A stretch of 64,000 nt of DNA from NCBI GenBank assembly GCA_000306725.1, contig CP003083.1, forward strand, positions 248,001-312,000. The letters run 5' to 3'. Position 1 is the first letter of the stretch, and every line of letters starts with the position of its first letter. Shown here one piece after another: positions 60,402 to 64,000 of the stretch. The stretch comes from Methanolobus psychrophilus R15 (GTDB lineage: Archaea > Halobacteriota > Methanosarcinia > Methanosarcinales > Methanosarcinaceae). The translations under genes were made by a program, and so were the position numbers. The notes beneath the pieces were generated by a model. The model saw only the letters and a program-made list of their open reading frames with translations. It searched no databases and was not told where the DNA came from.

Positions 60402-61874
60402 CTAAGGGCGAGCCGCTGGTTTTGTCTTTCCCCTCACAAGAGAAGCAAACACCCCCACAAGACAGAATATTGTGAACAAGACAAATACATAGTGCAGGCT
60501 TGTAACAAACTGCGGGTAATATTCAGGCGTGATCACTACAGGGCCGGTAACAACTGCAAGGATCATCATTGCAATTCCCATTGAAAGCATCTGGCCAAGA
60601 AGCCGCATGGTCCCACTCATGCCGGATGCAACGCCGTAGAATCTTTTATCGACCGAGCTCATGATTACATTGGTGTTAGGAGATGAAAATAGCCCGAAAC
60701 CTGTGCCAAGTATCAGGAGAGCGACTACCATGTACCATATAGGCGTCGTCTCTGCAATGAATGTCAATAGGAAGAGCCCAACCGTAATGATGGCCATTCC
60801 CAGAGATGCAATGAATCGAGGCTCAACTCTATCAGAGAGCCGGCCGGCAATGGGTGAGATTATAGCCTGGACAACAGGCTGTGCTATAAGGATAAATCCG
60901 GCCTGCTGGGGAGTGAAGCCTTTTGTGTACTGCAGGTCAAGGCTCAGTAGGAAAGTAACTGCAAATGTTGCACTGTAACTGATCAGTGCAGAAAGGTTTG
61001 ACAGGGCAAAGACCCGGTTTTTAGTAAGGAGTCTGATGTCAAGGACAGGATAAGGTATTCTCATCTCGTACAGGACAAAGATGATTACCCCGATAATTCC
61101 TGTTACTATGAGGAAAGCGCCTTCCATGTCAGGGAGGATCGAGAAGCCGTACATAACGGCAACCACCGCTGAGCCATAGATGACCGAACCAATTACGTCG
61201 AACTTTTCTCCTTTGCATTCGGTCCATTCCCCTCTAAGCCTCCATTTGATAAGAAGGATCGTTATGATGCCTATGGGTACATTTACCAAGAAAATACTCC
61301 TCCATCCAAGGTGCTGGGTCATTATTCCTCCAATAAAGGGGCCGCTGGAAAGTCCGATATAGACCGCAGTGATATAAATGCCCAGAGCCGTTCCCCTCTC
61401 TCCCGGGGGGAAGGCAGAAGTAACAATAGCAGCCCCCGTACCGAAGATCATTGCACTTCCCATACCCTGGATAACACGAATTACGATCAACATCTCTGTT
61501 GAAGAAACCATGACCATCACCAGGGATGCGAGGCTGAAGACCGCTATGCCGTAAAGAAATATCTTTTTTCTCCCGTAGATATCGGCTATCTTCCCAAATG
61601 GAACAAGGAACACAGCTGAAGAGAGCAGATATGCGGTCGCAACCCATGAAAGGGCAATAGCATCCATGTGGAATTCTGCCCCCAATGTCGGCAGCGCGAT
61701 ATTTACCGCTGAGCCATCAAAAGGAGTTATGAATCCTGCAAGTACAGCAATAAAGAGCACAATTCGTTTTTCGGAACTGGGAATAACATCAGGGGTATGG
61801 CATATCCCCAAAGATGCAGAACCTGATCCGGCATTTCCAGCAGATGGGACCGAGCTGCTTGTTTTCTTTACCAT
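60402..61874 (-). CDS. DHA2-family (14-TMS) MFS drug exporter
   Basis: This is a 490-residue major facilitator of the DHA2 drug:H+ antiporter type with 14 predicted membrane segments. Marks are FDGSAVNIALPTLGAEFH near the start and FGKIADIYGRKKIFLYG (motif A), with VIQGMGSAMIFGTGAAIVTS further on. Start ATG 61874 is chosen; the frame is open 17 codons further. A Ser-rich cytoplasmic N-terminus of about 35 residues precedes the first helix. It ends in TAG. It is flanked by two FilR1-type regulators, one convergent in layout and one divergent with a shared promoter region at 61875-62010. Confidence 0.9.
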   Translation of the reverse strand: MVKKTSSSVPSAGNAGSGSASLGICHTPDVIPSSEKRIVLFIAVLAGFITPFDGSAVNIALPTLGAEFHMDAIALSWVATAYLLSSAVFLVPFGKIADIYGRKKIFLYGIAVFSLASLVMVMVSSTEMLIVIRVIQGMGSAMIFGTGAAIVTSAFPPGERGTALGIYITAVYIGLSSGPFIGGIMTQHLGWRSIFLVNVPIGIITILLIKWRLRGEWTECKGEKFDVIGSVIYGSAVVAVMYGFSILPDMEGAFLIVTGIIGVIIFVLYEMRIPYPVLDIRLLTKNRVFALSNLSALISYSATFAVTFLLSLDLQYTKGFTPQQAGFILIAQPVVQAIISPIAGRLSDRVEPRFIASLGMAIITVGLFLLTFIAETTPIWYMVVALLILGTGFGLFSSPNTNVIMSSVDKRFYGVASGMSGTMRLLGQMLSMGIAMMILAVVTGPVVITPEYYPQFVTSLHYVFVLFTIFCLVGVFASLVRGKTKPAARP

Positions 61875-62010
61875 TACACACCTGCTAAGCAAAGTCATCT
61901 CTCTTTGAAAGGTAGAGTAATTCATTTGTTATAAATACTAATAGCCTCATAAGTAAACTGTTGAAGTGGTGCTATGTGCAAATGCAATTACTTGAGAGGA
62001 GATACCGTAG

Positions 62011-62796
62011 ATGAAAAAGCCTTTGCTTGATGTGCTGTTCATGTCAGAGAAACGAAAACAAGTGCTTTTGCTACTGCAGGAAGGACCGCAGGAAATGGAA
62101 GAGATCCTTAAGTCTCTTGGTACCAACAGACAGGCACTGCTTCCACAGATAAGGATACTGGAAGATCATTATCTTGTTGATCATTACAGAGATACTTACG
62201 AACTGACAGTTGTTGGAAAACTGATAGTTGATAAAATGAAACCTTTTTTAGATACTCTTGAGACCATTGATAGCTACATTTCTTACTGGGGAACTCATGA
62301 TATTGATTTCATCCCCCCTCATATTATAAAAAGAATTAAAGAGGTCAGAGGTTGCGAAGTCATCGAGCCGAGTCTGGTGAATATATATGAGATAAACATG
62401 GATTTTGTTGAGATGTCGAAGGGATCAAGCTCACTATTCTTTATATTTACTTTTATGCACCCTACTTTCCCTACGATAATGGAGCAATTTATCCGGAACA
62501 ACATAAATGTTTCAATAGTAATGTCCAGGGAAGTGCTTGCAAAAATAAAAGATGAGTGGCAGGATGAATTTTATAGGTTCGTTTCATCCGGGAAAGTTAA
62601 ATTCTACTTATGCCAAAAGGACATTCGATTGCTATCTTTATCTTTAAGTGATTATTGCTTCGTTTTACGACTATTCTCTAAAAATAATGAATTCAGCAAC
62701 AGGCAATTATTCTGCTGCAATCCTGAAGCATACCAATGGAGTAAAGATCTTTTTGAATATTACCTGAAGGATTCGATATTGGTAACTGCGTTATAA
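62011..62796 (+). CDS. FilR1-family helix-turn-helix regulator, second intact copy
   Basis: This is a 261-residue relative of the regulator at 59464. It starts MKKPLLDVLFMSEKRKQVLL and has LGTNRQALLPQIRILEDHYL in the winged helix. The C-terminal domain runs through SYWGTHDIDFIPPHIIKRIK to EAYQWSKDLFEYYLKDSILV. ATG 62011 has GAGAGGAGA upstream. It is divergent from the MFS gene with 136 bases between starts, the usual position of a local regulator. Confidence 0.88.
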   Translation: MKKPLLDVLFMSEKRKQVLLLLQEGPQEMEEILKSLGTNRQALLPQIRILEDHYLVDHYRDTYELTVVGKLIVDKMKPFLDTLETIDSYISYWGTHDIDFIPPHIIKRIKEVRGCEVIEPSLVNIYEINMDFVEMSKGSSSLFFIFTFMHPTFPTIMEQFIRNNINVSIVMSREVLAKIKDEWQDEFYRFVSSGKVKFYLCQKDIRLLSLSLSDYCFVLRLFSKNNEFSNRQLFCCNPEAYQWSKDLFEYYLKDSILVTAL

Positions 62797-62814
62797 AGCC
62801 GACATTAAGTGTTC

Positions 62815-63285
62815 TCAGAGGACACCTTTCATTTTTGAGATCATACTATCCGAAATTATGTGGACCTCTATTGAGAGGACTATGCCTGCTATGGCTGCTG
62901 CAATAAAGTTTGGAGGCATATTCTGCAGATCGACACCTGCAAGCAGAAGTAAAGGAACCACTATCAGTGCAAGATTTGCCACGATGGACAGGGGTCCGAG
63001 AATCGGGTTATGAGAGAAGCCCCTGTGTTTGAATATGACCTTGTAGGGCCACCAGAGTATCCTGAACATCTTCCATCTTCTGTAGGAATTGCTGTCGATG
63101 TCCAGGTCCGGGCTGAGGAAGAATGTTGCGAAAAGGTAGGCGACAGAAAAGATGAGTATAGTGTAAGTGTTAAGGTAGCTGCCAATTACAGCATTTCCAT
63201 ATTCTGTTGAAAGGTAATACAAGCCTGCTATTGAGGCCATCAGTACTACAGCATTAATCATTTCATGCGTTTTTCCGTCCGGCAT
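62815..63285 (-). CDS. DUF2227 family membrane protein
   Basis: This is a 156-residue membrane protein of the DUF2227 (putative metal-binding) type. It begins MPDGKTHEMINAVVLMASIA and contains FLSPDLDIDSNSYRRWKMFR followed by KHRGFSHNPILGPL. The His and Asp residues of THE, SPDLD and HRGFSH are those expected to bind metal. Four hydrophobic segments are seen. The function is unknown. Confidence 0.85.
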   Translation of the reverse strand: MPDGKTHEMINAVVLMASIAGLYYLSTEYGNAVIGSYLNTYTILIFSVAYLFATFFLSPDLDIDSNSYRRWKMFRILWWPYKVIFKHRGFSHNPILGPLSIVANLALIVVPLLLLAGVDLQNMPPNFIAAAIAGIVLSIEVHIISDSMISKMKGVL

Positions 63286-63425
63286 TGTTTATCGGTCCCC
63301 TCATTATGAATTGAAATATTCAATGTTGCGATCATTATTATAATCTTCGTATCCTGATAATGATTGTATGCGGGAATGACATCCTGTGCATTCTCACACT
63401 CGCTCACCTCCAGCCTGCTCATGGC

Positions 63426-63803
63426 TCATGAGGTAACCACCAAACTCAACCAAAAAGAAATGAGAATATATGAGAATACATTAAACTGAACCAGCAGCAT
63501 GTACAGCCCGGTACCTGCGAAAATGCTAACCATAACGTTGCGTTTCCACACGTGCAGCGCTGTGACTGAGACTATCGTGAAGAGTTCCGGTGCTCCGTAA
63601 GGAGCCTGGGACCATTGTACATCCTTGAGGCAATAGATAAGCAACAACAGGAGAATCATTGGTGGGAGATTGTTTTCGATGGTCGATAGGAGTTCCGGCG
63701 GTTCTCTTGAGCTGAAGAATACAAAAGGCAGGGCTCTCGTGGCAAATGTAGCCAAGGATACAGCTGCTATAACCACCAGCATATAGGCAGTTTCGTTCAT
63801 CAT
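63426..63803 (-). CDS. azlD: AzlD-family branched-chain amino acid transport protein
   Basis: This is a 125-residue membrane protein with three to four segments, of the AzlD type: ATFATRALPFVFF near residues 18-30 and NNLPPMILLLLLIYCLKDVQ near 44-63 are the family marks. AzlCD pairs export branched-chain amino acids or their analogues. Its ATG overlaps the azlC stop (four bases), the standard coupling of the pair. Confidence 0.88.
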   Translation of the reverse strand: MMNETAYMLVVIAAVSLATFATRALPFVFFSSREPPELLSTIENNLPPMILLLLLIYCLKDVQWSQAPYGAPELFTIVSVTALHVWKRNVMVSIFAGTGLYMLLVQFNVFSYILISFWLSLVVTS

Positions 63804-64000
63804 CTCTCCTCCTTTGGAGCAGTTTCAGCAACTGACCGATCTGCATGTTTACTTCTCATAGTCCTCTCATATATCATCAAAATAAAGGTGCCGATAATGA
63901 TAGAAAACAGCAGCATGTTTTCCGGGCTGAAGAGCATAAGAGATATGACACCGGCACCAATTGCCGCCATGAAGGGGAAACGTGTCTTTGAAGCATAATA
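63800..64000 (-). CDS. azlC: AzlC-family protein, C-terminal part (runs off the window)
   Basis: The frame enters from the right edge and ends at TGA 63800-63802. The 66 residues include two membrane segments (FPFMAAIGAGVISLMLF and MLLFSIIIGTFILMIYE) and a charged tail (ERTMRSKHADRSVAETAPKE). The position before azlD with a four-base overlap supports AzlC. The Shine-Dalgarno for azlD (GGAGGAG) lies within its last codons. Confidence 0.75.
   Translation of the reverse strand, partial: YYASKTRFPFMAAIGAGVISLMLFSPENMLLFSIIIGTFILMIYERTMRSKHADRSVAETAPKEER

Noticed and set aside
1-64000. CRISPR array or rRNA genes
   Set aside because: No regularly spaced repeat with unique spacers and no rRNA-like sequence was seen.

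Overview
The window comes from a methanogenic archaeon, most likely of the Methanosarcinaceae. The signs are the archaeal tRNA-Glu gene, TATA-box promoters, an archaeal MptE pterin enzyme, DUF373, DUF1638 and DUF2769 proteins, a methyltransferase-type corrinoid protein remnant, and several FilR1-type regulators, a group expanded in methanogens. The assignment is an inference from gene content; no 16S rRNA or methanogenesis operon is present.

Layout. 0.1-3.8 kb: two paralogous GT-B glycosyltransferases flank a PHP-domain hydrolase. 3.9-5.6 kb: a small accessory island with an amber-interrupted ORF, a MazEF-like toxin-antitoxin pair with a long operator palindrome, and a decayed tyrosine recombinase next to tRNA-Glu. 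5.7-16.3 kb: a housekeeping block (winged-helix regulator, LSm protein, DUF3467, a large DEAD/DEVH helicase, a degenerate KaiC-like protein, a methylthioinosine phosphorylase-like enzyme, DUF373, MptE, IleRS). 16.3-22.8 kb: a serine hydrolase, then a low-GC graveyard with an orphan truncated HsdS, zinc-ribbon membrane proteins, gene remnants and an Imm5-like immunity protein. 22.8-26.9 kb: a P-type cation ATPase and a CorC/HlyC-like protein, probably one operon. 26.9-29.7 kb: surface proteins and an IS1-family element with a perfect 8-bp target duplication.

29.7-37.2 kb: a YkgJ cysteine-cluster protein, a CTP-dependent kinase-like membrane protein, a haem-copper lipoprotein (cytochrome P460 plus cupredoxin) with a second cupredoxin, an SDR, a phosphoribosyltransferase and a PEBP protein that both carry one-base frameshifts, and an alpha/beta hydrolase. 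37.2-41.3 kb: an amber-interrupted corrinoid protein fragment, a RelBE-like pair, and a low-GC two-gene cassette whose second gene is cut by an IS5-family element. 41.4-51.7 kb: TetR with a flavodoxin-ferredoxin protein, M18 and M28 peptidases, GNAT, a repeat lipoprotein, DUF1638, and several FilR1-family relics. 51.8-54.6 kb: an operon of an anchored protein, a radical SAM enzyme and an alpha/beta hydrolase. 54.9-64 kb: a NnrU-like membrane protein, YggS, bacterial-type Lon with its MarR regulator, an MFS exporter between two FilR1-type regulators, DUF2227 and AzlDC.

The most interesting points are the P460-cupredoxin fusion, the radical SAM operon, the IS5-disrupted low-GC cassette, the five-member FilR1 family in all stages of decay, the palindromes linking MarR to lon, and two in-frame amber codons in an organism type that may use pyrrolysine. 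TAG also ends at least four ordinary genes here (DUF373, PEBP, YggS, MFS), so amber readthrough must be argued case by case. Nothing was aligned or searched; family names rest on recognised motifs.
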